From Zygnema cylindricum (lineage: Eukaryota; Streptophyta; Zygnematophyceae; Zygnematales; Zygnemataceae), in NCBI GenBank assembly GCA_037447655.1, contig JBBHKE010001378.1, positions 124,001-188,000 of the forward strand: a DNA stretch of 64,000 nucleotides, given 5' to 3'. A program made the position numbers and the translations under genes. Below the pieces are notes generated by a model. That model was not told where the DNA came from, did not search any database, and saw only the letters and a program-made list of their open reading frames with translations. Positions 25,576 to 34,353 of the stretch are shown piece after piece; within the stretch, counting starts at the first letter, position 1; each line of letters opens with the position of its first letter.

Positions 25576-26375
25576 CACAATTGGTCAAGGCCGGAGTGAT
25601 TGAGCGGAGCAAGTCTTCGTATGGAGCTTCTATCCTTTTTGTAAACAAGAAAGATGGCGGCCTACGTATATGTGTAAACTACCCAACGTTAAATAAATTA
25701 ACTGTCAAGAATGCGTACCCCCTTCACAGGATTACTGAACTATGGGACAGGCTAAGAGGTTCCAAGTATTTTTTTAAGATAGAATTATGCACTAGATATC
25801 ACCCGATAAGAGTTGCGGAGAAAGACGTGGAGAAAACGACATTCGAGACTCGGTACGGTCATTTCCAATTGTTGGTTATGCCATTTGGATTGACCAATGC
25901 GCCTGCTACCTTTTTGCATTAAATGAACTTTATCTTCCGGAAGTATTTGGATGCGTTCGTAATAGAATTCTTGGATGACATCTTAGTGTATTATAAGACA
26001 CTTTAGGACCATGTCAAACACTTGAGATAAGTCTTACAGTTCCTTAGAGAAAATAAGTAGTACGCAAAAATGAGTAAATGTGAGTTTTTGAGTTTTTGAG
26101 TTTTTGATAATAGACTTTTGAGGACACGTGGTAAGCCGGGACATAATTCTAGTGGACTCGAAAAAAACTAAGGCAGTCAAAGAGTGGCCGCAATCGAAGA
26201 ATGTCATAGAATTGAGGAGATTCCTTAGGCTATGCTTCTATTATGGACAATTCATGGAGGGCTTTGCAAGAATTGCTGCACCCCTCACGGATTTGCTCAA
26301 AAATGACGTGCTTTACGAGTGGAAGACGACGCAAGAGGGTTCCTTTAACACGCTAAAGGATTGGTGGGTTACCGT
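25576..26375 (+). pseudogene. Gypsy I, reverse transcriptase (right part)
   Basis: Continuation of gypsy I after copia J. Reads [50 protein letters not shown] (25581 onward), then [32 protein letters not shown] (about 25968-25993) and the connection segment RRFLRLCFYYGQFMEGFARIAAPLTDLLKN up to TLKDWWVTVP. It shows the normal Lys (NKLTVK) at the place where E has a stop. It ends abruptly at about 26375, where it joins minus-strand copia F through a short GCTGC-type overlap. Stops at about 25921 and 26005. Confidence 0.88.
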
Positions 26376-26911
26376 TCCTGCTGCTGCCGCTATGTGCGGC
26401 CTAGTAGAGTTCATAAAATAGATTAAGCTTCGTATAACTTGCTTGTAAGGAATGCACTTCATAAACTCTCTATCTTGTGGACTCATTTGATCATCTAAGA
26501 TTATCACTCCTCATTCTACACTCCCATCACTTACCTTCTTCAAGTCGATGGGAGTTGTACATATGTTTGCCTTTTCTATCTAAAATTTCTTAAGCATATT
26601 CCTGATAGCCTCTTTCTGAGTAAGTCTGATAATCCTTTTCCCTCTATCTTTTTCCATTTGAATCCCCAGAATATATTTTGCTTACCCTACATCTTTTATT
26701 TCAAATCTGATTCTAAGATCTTTCTTTAACTTATTGATTTATTCCATGGACTTACTTAACACGAGCAAATCATCCACATAAATTGCAATGAAAATAACAC
26801 CATTCTCATCTTCAAAAATATAAATAGATTGGTCAACGCTAATCTACGTATATCCTAGACTAGTGAGAAACTCATCTAGTTTCTTATTCCATTTTCTAAG
26901 ACCCTGCTTTA
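26376..26911 (-). pseudogene. Copia F, RT/RNase H part (piece 3 of 3)
   Basis: Minus strand reads, from high to low, the RT after YGLKQ (LRKWNKKLDEFLTSLGY...), YVDDLLVLSK (about 26770-26800), LGIQMEKDRGKRIIRLTQKEAIRNML and DDQMSPQDREFMKCIPYKQVIRSLIYFMNSTRPHIAAAAG. The upstream continuation is at 53719, on the other side of copia C; joining them restores KSLYGLKQ/G-L-R-K-W across a CTTTA duplication. The 3' end (rest of RNase H and 3' LTR) is missing at the junction with gypsy I. Confidence 0.88.
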
Positions 26912-27900
26912 TGCAATTCTGTGTCACCCATTGGACCGCAAAATTCGGGAAGCCTTTAGATTGTTTTTGAGTATCCATTCTTCAGCTAGGATCACTGCTA
27001 CCCAAGCACGCAAATAGACAATATGACTACACCAGTGTGCAAGCCGCAGCAAAAAAAATCAATAAAAACGTCCAACCAGGCGATTAATTATCAAGTGGCA
27101 AAGATGTCAATATTTATACAAGCTTATTCGGAGAGAGGCGGCTACTTCCTCAATCCTCTAAGTCCTAATCCCCTCTCAGAACCCGTATCTATTGATGTAC
27201 GAACCAAGTAGGGAACTGTAAAATAGAGAAAGGTACCATGACCGATGTACTTTTTGTATGGCCTGTGTATGACAGAGCCATGGAGTGGTCGCGTGTCTTC
27301 CCTAGACTTGTGCTCATGCTATCCGGGATTCCCACTTTCAAATCCTATCGTGCCACGTGGCTCCAAGTCATGTCACGCGCAAAAACCACCAAAGCGGCTA
27401 TTCCGGGATTTCGAAGATGTTGCGTGCCGTCAGATCTAGACCGATTTTCAATATTAGCCATTTAAAACAAATGTCTTCTACATTTGTTTCGAGCGGGTTC
27501 TGGTTCGCACTATATTACAACTAGTCTTTATGCTTTCTATCTATAATTCTATTAATTAGATTAATATTTTTTACAACTATTTAAGTAGAAGTTAAACCCT
27601 ATATAATCTAACAAACTTCTACGACATATTGGTTAGAGCTGACGACTACGCCTCGCTCTACCGGTAGAGGGTTCGAGTACTGCCGGACTCAATTTTTTTG
27701 TTAAGCTTTTTTGTTAAGTGTGACTTATGTCACTCTACAAACCTCCCTGTGAAGCTAAGGCATCCGTGGCTCCACCACTCTCTCGCACCTTGGGTGACAA
27801 CAACAAGTATGGGGATAGAGAGAGAAGGCGGAGGCAAAGTGCCTACGCTTTTACTTAATTTATTCAGACTTAGAAAATACACCCTAAATCTAGTTATTCC
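26912..27900 (-). repeat. Copia C 3' LTR (main part)
   Basis: Family-1 LTR, element-strand end CACAGAATTGCA at 26912. Its outermost bases are displaced to 34350-34353 by the insertion of B. Together about 993 bp against 985 bp for the 5' LTR. It contains CACGTGGC (about 27355), antisense tRNA-like module (27623-27699) and hairpin zone (about 27745-27830). Confidence 0.9.
27623..27699 (+). other. tRNA-like module in copia C 3' LTR, with T-run
   Basis: TTGGTTAGAGCTGACGACTACGCC resembles the D arm and anticodon arm of a tRNA. It is followed by GGTTCGAGTAC (B-box-like, 27670-27680) and seven T at 27693-27699, a possible Pol III terminator. It lies on the strand opposite to the element. The 5' and 3' halves of an acceptor stem do not pair well, so I do not call it a tRNA gene. 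Confidence 0.6.
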
Positions 27901-27969
27901 TGTTGAAATAAGTGGTTTTTAGTATATTTTCTAGGTCTAAATTTATTAGAAAACATGAAAAGAAAATGT

Positions 27970-28063
27970 AGGCAGCCTGCCTCTATCTCTTCTCTCTCTC
28001 TCGCCCCCATACTTGTTGTAGTCACTGAAGGAGAGAGAGAGAGAGTAATGGAGCCATGGCTGC
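27970..28063 (+). repeat. U3 inverted repeat (hairpin) of copia B LTR
   Basis: Outer arms AGGCAGCC (27970-27977) and GGCTGCCT (28056-28063) are perfect complements. The inner arms are CT-rich (27990-28002) and GA-rich (28029-28045). The loop holds the conserved CATACTTGTTGTAGTCACTGAA. The same arrangement appears in the LTRs of the other family-1 and family-2 copies. Confidence 0.65.
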
Positions 28064-28117
28064 CTCAACTCCATAGGAAGGACTAAAGAGTGGCTTAAGC
28101 AACTCTCAACAAAAGGT

Positions 28118-28190
28118 TGAGTCCGGCAGGACTCGAACCCCCGACCGGCAGAGCGCGGCGTAGCCGTTAGCTCTAACCAGTCTGTCGTAG
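28118..28190 (-). other. tRNA-like module in copia B 5' LTR (antisense)
   Basis: Minus strand reads CTGGTTAGAG (28171-28180, D-arm/A-box-like), then GGCTACGCC in the place of an anticodon loop, then GGTTCGAGTCC (28129-28139), a perfect B box. A run of four T follows (28111-28114). The T arm can pair at four of five positions; the D stem and acceptor stem are poor. An equivalent copy is at 33511-33583. Confidence 0.65.
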
Positions 28191-28336
28191 AAGTCCGTTA
28201 GGAGATATAGGGTTTCATTACTATTTAAACTATTGTAATGTACTAGATTCATTTAACTGAAACTCTTAACGCCACGCATAGATACAGTTCTATAAAAAAC
28301 GAAGTACTGTACTAGTTTGAAATGGATATCGCGCAT

Positions 28337-28358
28337 TTTGTTTCGACAACGAAACAAA
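28337..28358. repeat. TTTGTTTCG/CGAAACAAA inverted repeat between CGCGC boxes
   Basis: TTTGTTTCG (28337-28345) and CGAAACAAA (28350-28358) are exact complements with a 4-nt loop. They are flanked by ATATCGCGC on both sides in the same orientation. A recognisable version is present in most LTRs here, so it is probably a conserved regulatory block. Confidence 0.6.
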
Positions 28359-28457
28359 TATCGCGCAAGTATTTATTACGGCCGAGATTGAATTTCGCGT
28401 CAAATCTAAAGGCACACATCATCGCCGAAATCCCGGAATGGTCATTTTGGCATTTAG

Positions 28458-28485
28458 TGACGTGGCATGACCTGGCGCCACGTGG
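28458..28485 (+). promoter_or_regulatory. Pair of ACGTGG (G-box/ABRE-type) sites in B U3
   Basis: TGACGTGGCA (28458-28467) and GCCACGTGG (28477-28485). ACGT-core sites of this kind are bound by plant bZIP factors; related CACGTGGC boxes sit at the same place in the LTRs of A, N, O, C and J. Binding here is inference. Confidence 0.5.
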
Positions 28486-28567
28486 GAAGACATCATTGGG
28501 TCGCGGGAATTCCGAGGAACGCACACCCGAGTGGAAAGTGGACACGCGTCCACTTCATGGCCTTGTC

Positions 28568-28641
28568 GTACAAAGGACGTACAGAAAGTACATCGGCAAT
28601 AGTACTTTCTAGTACTATACAGTTTTGTGATTGGTTCGTAC
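28568..28641 (+). promoter_or_regulatory. GTAC cluster in B U3
   Basis: Six GTAC tetramers within 74 bp (starts 28568, 28579, 28588, 28602, 28612, 28638), followed by an ATTGG (inverted CCAAT) at 28631-28635. It lies about 100 bp upstream of the TATA box. GTAC is the core recognised by SBP-box factors of green plants and algae; that link is inference. Confidence 0.5.
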
Positions 28642-28730
28642 AGGCAGTAGAAAGAAGCTGTGAGAGGGAATTAGGAAAAACTAGGACTTAGGAAAATTTA
28701 GGTAGATAGTCCTCTCTCTCTGAGAGTTTG

Positions 28731-28737
28731 TATAAAT
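28731..28737 (+). promoter_or_regulatory. TATA box of copia B LTR
   Basis: TATAAAT just after a CT-rich stretch, about 213 bp before the end of the LTR. It would place the transcript start near 28765 and leave a leader of about 165 nt before the Gag ATG at 28931. Confidence 0.6.
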
Positions 28738-28930
28738 TGGCATCTTTGCCATCTTATAACTTATTGGCTGGTTGGCCGTTTCAGTGATTCTTTTTTCTAC
28801 GAACTCAAGGGAGTCCAGGCTGCACAGGGGTGCAGTCAAATTATCAGTTTGTCTTCTTGGGTAGAAGTGGTCGTGGCTTAAAGTGGGTTAGTTAAACACT
28901 ATCTAGAGGCTTCATGTATTCTGTAGTCCA

Positions 28931-31900
28931 ATGGAGGACACAGAATTGCAGGTTATGGGCCCACCCTCTAGGGTGCCCACCTTCAATGGATCTGGGTTCA
29001 TCTATTGGGAAGCCATGATGATGGGAGCTTTGTGTGAAAATCGATACTGGGGTATCGTCAGTGGACAAGTGAAACGTCCACCTTCGGGAACTCCACCAGG
29101 ATTTGGGGGAGTAAGGTTTTCTGCAACAACGGCTGCCTCAGCGGAGGAGGCATATGATGGGGACAGCAGTGTGTTCGAAAAGGAAAAAGGGAAGGAGACA
29201 CCCCTCACTCCTATTGCCACAGTATCGGGAGCGGCGACCGTGAAGACCGTGGAGAACGATACTCAAATGTGGGAGGATGTAAACATGGCTGCCAAGAACT
29301 TCATTATGAGGCACCTCACTCAAGGTTTGGCCACTCCTCATCTTCACATTTACAAGGCGGAGGAGTTGTGGGAGAGTTAAGTGGAGATTTATAGAGCTGG
29401 AACTATTCAGGAGCTCTAGTTGGCTGAGCAAAAGCTATTGAGTTACACTTACAAAGGAGGAAAGATGTTAGATTACTATAATGATCTTTCTTGTTTATAT
29501 ATGGAAATGGAAAGTGCCGGGTGGACAGGTACAATGAAAATGAAAGTAAACACCCTTATCATGAAATTACCAGATGAGTTCGAAAACATAGTGTACCGAG
29601 TATAGGGAATGCTGATAGTTCATGGAAATGGAACACAGTAGTCAGGATGATACTTGTGCAGGAAAACACAATGGAGATTAGGAGAGGAGGAAAGAGCATT
29701 CAAGCTCTAGCAGCAGGAGGGGACCGATGGGGGAAGGACCCGAAGAAACCTTATAGAGGGGAAAGAGATCTTTTTGGGGGACAGAGGCCCGCAAAGAGTA
29801 TTTGTCATTATTGCAAAAAGCCGGGACACTTTATTGCACATTGTGTCAAGCTATCAGAGCTGAGGCTCCAAGAGAACCGTGGAGGGGGTTCTTCCGGAGG
29901 GAATAAAAAGGCACTTGTGGTTACAAAAGTGTCAGGAGAAACCGAGGATGAGTCCTCTGAGGAGGATGGGGAGCTTCTTCTTGACGAGAGTTTAGAGGGG
30001 AAGAAGATTCCTCGGAGGCAGAAGTGTGCCCTTGGAGCCATCCGGGAGGCTCCACAGGAAGGATGGATCATCGACTCAGGTGCATCCATGCATATGTGTC
30101 GTGATAAAGAACTCTTCACTAAGCTAAGAAAGATTCCTACTGTAGAGATAGAGTATGGAGATGGGAGAGTGGTTACTACAGATCTAGTGGGATCAGTAGA
30201 TCTGAAAGTCTTAGTGGAGGGTAAGACTTCTATACTTACATTCTCAGATGTACTTTACATTCCTCAGCTGAGTAAAAATCTTGTCTCTACGTCTGTGTTA
30301 GATGACAAAGAGTTTGATACTTTCACCAGAAAGGGAGTCTTTACAGCTAAGTACGGGAATGAAGTTTACTTCACAACAGATAAGGGTAGCCAAGGAATGT
30401 TTAGGCTTAACCTGAGTAATGAAAAGAAGAATGCTTATTATGTTGGAGTTCCTAAGGTGATGATTTGGCATAAGCGGTTGGGGCATGTGCATTTTGATAG
30501 GTTGAGGGAAATGAAAAAGCTTGGGGTAGTAGATGGCATTCAGTTTGAGGATAATGAAATGATGGATGATTGTAGTGGTTGTGCTCAAGGTAAGGCTCTT
30601 AAACTTCCCTTTCCCAAAGCCGCCACATATAGAGGTGAGAAAGTGTTAGATTTGGTCCACACAGATATTTGGGGACCTGCAAAAGTACCTTCGGTTGGAG
30701 GAAAGAGGTTTATGATGACAATAACTGATGACTGGTCTATAAACTCTAGAGTCTACTTTTTGAAAACAAAGTCTGAAGCATCAACTTACTTCAAAGAATA
30801 TAAAGCTTTGAGTGAGAAGTTGCATGAAACCCCCATTAAGAGGATAAGGAGTGATAATGGGGGGGAATATACCTCTAACGAGTTTGAGGAATATCTGAGG
30901 GATGAGGGAGTGCAGCACCAGAAAACTGTACCATATAACCCGGAACAAAATGGGGTATTTGAGAGGTTGAATCGAACACTAGGAGATAGTGTGCGCAGTA
31001 TGTTGGCAGACAAGAAAATAGGAAAGAGATTTTGGGCAGAAGCAATGAACTGTGCCAACTACGTTAAGAATAGAGTCCTTACCTCAGCTGTAAAGGGAGT
31101 GACACCTTATGAGAGATGGGTTGGAAGAAAACCAGATATCTCACACCTTAAAGTATTTGGTAGCCAAGTTTACAGTCTTGACACGGATAGGAAAAACTGG
31201 AAACTAGATGCTAAGGGAAAACCTGGATACTTTGTGGGATATGATGAGGATGTTAAGGGATATAGAGTCTATGACTTAGCAAAGAAAGATATCATTCTGG
31301 TCAAACACTTAGTTGTCATGGATGAAGGGAAGTCATTTGACCCATTCAAATATTCAAAGAAGATAAGGATCAGATTTGAGTCCGAAAGTGATGAGAATTT
31401 GGTCATTCCCGAAAGGGACATGAGTGAAACTGTGATTACAGATTCAGGGGAGATCGAAGATACAGAAGACTCACCGGAAACCTCACATACTCCTATGGAC
31501 TTCGAGGAGATAAAAGAAGCGGGAGAAGAACCGGTTTTCATGGACAGGGGAGCCGATGAGAAAGTGAGGAGAAATCCAAGACTTCCATCCATTCCAACTT
31601 CGGAGTTTGAGGGAGGAAAGAGGAGCAGCAAAAGGATACAGGAAAAACAAGCTGCCCATAAGGTAACTAAGCTATCTCACCCAGATGAGCCTCAATCTTA
31701 CTTAGTGGCAGTGAATAGTCCAGAAGAAAGAAAGATGGATTAGAGCCATAAATGATGAAATGGCTTCTATCATGGAAGCAAATAGATGGGAATTAGCGGA
31801 TTGCCCTCCAGACAGAAAACCTATTTGATGTAAATGGGTATTTAAACTAAAACTGAACCTAGATAATACAATTGATAGGTATAAGACTCGATTGGTAGCT

Positions 31901-33280
31901 AAGGGGTTCACCCAAAAAGAGGGGATTGACTATGAGGAGACCTTTGCTCCAGTTGTTCGGTTCCCATCGGTAAGGATTCTCCTCACTCTGGCCGCAGCGG
32001 AAGACATGGAAATACACCAGATGGACATTAAAACTGCTTTTCTTAATGGTGAGTTAGAGGAAGAAATTTTTATGAGGCAACCCGAGGGGTTTGTGGAAGA
32101 AGGAGAAGAGAGCAAAGTCTTCAGGCTCATAAAGTCCTTATATGGACTGAAACAGGCTCCCCGACAGTGGAATAAGAAACTAGATGAGTTTCTCATCGAT
32201 CTGGGATACATCCGGATCAGCTCTGACCATTCTATCTATATGTTTGAAGAAGAGAATGGTGTCATTTTTATTGCAATTTATGTGGATGATCTGCTTGTGT
32301 TAAGTAAGTCTTTGGAGAATATCAATAGGCTAAAGAAAGATCTTAGGGGCAGATTAGATATGAAGGATTTAGGGGAGGCAAAATATATTTTGGGGATCCA
32401 AATGGAGAGAGATAGGGGTAAGAAGATTATCAGACTTACTCAGAAAGAAGCAATAGGTAATATGCTTGAGAAATTCCAGATGGAAAATGCTAACAGTTGT
32501 ACCACTCCCATGGACTTGAAAAAAGTAAGTGATGGGAGTGTAGAAGGAGGAGTGATGATCTTAGACGATCAGATGAGTCCAGAGAAGAGAGAGTTCATGA
32601 AGTGTATCCCTTATAGACAGGTCGTAGGAAGCTTAATCTATTTTAAGAATTTTACCAGGCCGCACATAGCGGCGGCTGTTGGTGTACTCAGTAGGAGTCT
32701 TAATTATCCTAGGAAGAGGGATTTGGAGGCAGCCAAGAGAGTCATGAGATATCTGGTGGGAACTAGAGAGTTATGGTTGTATTTGGGAGGGGAACAAACT
32801 GACATCACTACTTGGAGTGATGCTAGTTATGGGGACCTACCTATGAGACGATGCACTTCTGGGTATGTGTTGTATGTTGGAAAAGGTGCTTGCTGTTGGA
32901 GCAGTAAGCAACAAAAGGTGGTTGCTCAGTCCACTATGGAGGCTGAGTACATGGCCTCTTGTTCTACTGTGAAAGAATTGATGTGGGTCAAGTCCTTACT
33001 GCAAGAACAGGGGTATATGAAAGAGGGAGGGCATGAAGTTTTTTGTGATAATCAAGCGGCCATAGCAATTGCAGCCAATCCAAAACATCATTTTAAAGCT
33101 AAACATATGGACATAATATTAAGTTTTGTAAGAGAAAAAGTGGAGAATAAAATAGTGAATCTTGTATATAGATCTGATGAGGAAATGGTGGGTGACATGA
33201 TGACAAAACCTGTGCCCTCTCCAAAGTTAAAATATTGTAGGGAAAAATGTGGCTTAAAAGAAAAATTAAAATTAGACTAG
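28931..33280 (+). pseudogene. Copia B gag-pol polyprotein (near-intact, few lesions)
   Basis: Single copia polyprotein. Gag starts at 28931 in the LTR (MEDTELQVMGPPSRVPTFNG). Lesions: TAA at about 29378 (Leu codon TTA to TAA), TAG at about 29417 (Gln), TAG plus a one-base deletion at about 29605-29620, a frameshift at about 31720-31740, and TGA at about 31827. The long open segment 29647-31743 holds zinc knuckle C53-C56-H61-C66, protease D143-S-G, integrase H275-H280-C309-C312 and D340, D403, E439. The segment 31892-33280 holds RT (YGLKQAPRQWNKKLDEF; YVDDLLVLSK) and RNase H (DASYGD, TMEAEYMA, DNQAAI). All catalytic residues are present. The stop TAG is followed at once by the polypurine tract. 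Confidence 0.95.
28951..28965 (+). other. Copia B primer-binding site (half-tRNA iMet)
   Basis: GGTTATGGGCCCACC directly after the LTR's terminal CA. It is a 15/15 complement of the anticodon-arm segment of plant-type initiator tRNA-Met, the kind of internal 'half-tRNA' priming established for Drosophila copia. Because Gag starts upstream at 28931, these bases also encode Gag residues V-M-G-P-P. Confidence 0.85.
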
Positions 33281-33293
33281 AAAATAAGGGGAG
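33281..33293 (+). other. Copia B polypurine tract
   Basis: AAAATAAGGGGAG directly before the 3' LTR TGTTG and directly after the pol stop codon. The same tract serves N, O and P. Confidence 0.85.
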
Positions 33294-34344
33294 TGTTGAA
33301 ATAAGTGGTTTTTAGTATATTTTATAGGTCTAAATTTATTAGAAAACATGAAAAGAAAATGTAGGCAGCCTGCCTCTATCTCTTCTCTCTCTCTCGCCCC
33401 CATACTTGTTGCAGTCACTGAAGGAGAGAGAGAGAGAGCAATGGAGCCATGGCTGCCTCAACTCCATAGGAAGGACTAAAGAGTGGCTTAAGCAACTCTC
33501 AACAAAAGGTTGAGTCCGGCAGGACTCGAACCCCCGACCGGCAGAGCGCGGCGTAGCCGTTAGCTCTAACCAGTCTGTCGTAGAAGTCCGTTAGGAGATA
33601 TAGGGTTTCATTACTATTTAAACTATTGTAATGTACTAGATTCATTTAACTGAAACTCTTAACGCCACGCATAGATACAGTTCTATAAAAAACGAAGTAC
33701 TGTACTAGTTTGAAATGGATATCGCGCATTTTGTTTCGACAACGAAACAAATATCGCGCAAGTATTTATTACGGCCGAGATTGAATTTCGCGTCAAATCT
33801 AAAGGCACACATCATCGCCGAAATCCCGGAATGGTCATTTTGGCATTTAGTGACGTGGCATGACCTGGCGCCACGTGGGAAGACATCATTCGGTCGCGGG
33901 AATTCCGAGAAACGTACGGCCGAGTGGAAAGTGGACACGCGTCCACTTAATGGCCTTATCGTACAGAGGCCGTACAGAAAGTACATCGGCAGTAGTACTT
34001 TCTAGTACTATATAGTTTTGTGATTGGTTCGTATAGGCAGTAGATAGGAGCTGTGAGAGGGAATTAGGAAAAACTAAGATTTAGGAAAATTTAGGTAGAT
34101 AGTCCTCTCTCTCTGAGAGTTTGTATAAATTGGCATCTTTGCCACCCTATAACTTATCGCCTGGTTGGCCGTTTTCAGTGATTCTTTTTGCTACGGACTT
34201 AAGGGAGTCCAAGCTGCACAGGGGTGTAGTCAAATTGTCAGTTTGTCTTCTTAGGCAGAAGTGGTCGTGGCTTAAAGTGGGTTAGTTATACACTATCTAG
34301 AGGCTTCCTGTATTCTGTAGTCCAATGGAGGACACATAATTGCA
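33294..34344 (+). repeat. Copia B 3' LTR
   Basis: 1051 bp, TGTTGAAATAAG...CATAATTGCA, followed by TSD ATTCC. Has the same motif order as the 5' LTR, with the tRNA-like module at 33511-33583 (minus strand, B box 33522-33532). Confidence 0.95.
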
Positions 34345-34353
34345 ATTCCAACA

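Larger units (their letters stand above)
27901..28950 (+). repeat. Copia B 5' LTR
   Basis: 1050 bp, TGTTGAAATAAG...CAGAATTGCA. The 3' LTR (33294-34344) is collinear and differs by scattered substitutions, e.g. in the block 28490-28610. Carries the U3 hairpin, antisense tRNA-like module, CGCG/inverted-repeat block, two bZIP-type ACGTGG sites, a six-fold GTAC cluster and a TATA box, in this order. Confidence 0.95.
27901..34344 (+). mobile_element. Copia element B, full length, family 1
   Basis: Best-preserved copia in the window: LTRs 27901-28950 and 33294-34344, PBS 28951-28965, gag-pol 28931-33280, polypurine tract 33281-33293, and 5-bp TSD ATTCC (27896-27900 and 34345-34349). It inserted four bases from the end of copia C's 3' LTR, in opposite orientation. 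Confidence 0.96.

Noticed and set aside
28118-28190. Genuine tRNA-Arg(ACG) gene in the LTR of copia B
   Set aside because: A perfect B box and a fitting anticodon-loop position exist, but the acceptor and D stems do not pair, and the module varies strongly between LTRs. I keep it as tRNA-like only.
30298-30588. Antisense frames inside copia B pol
   Set aside because: They are mirror images of the integrase coding region; the same antisense words appear opposite the integrase of every other copia copy.
28921-34344. Tandem duplication of host sequence around 27901 and 33294
   Set aside because: These are the LTRs of copia B with a perfect ATTCC TSD.
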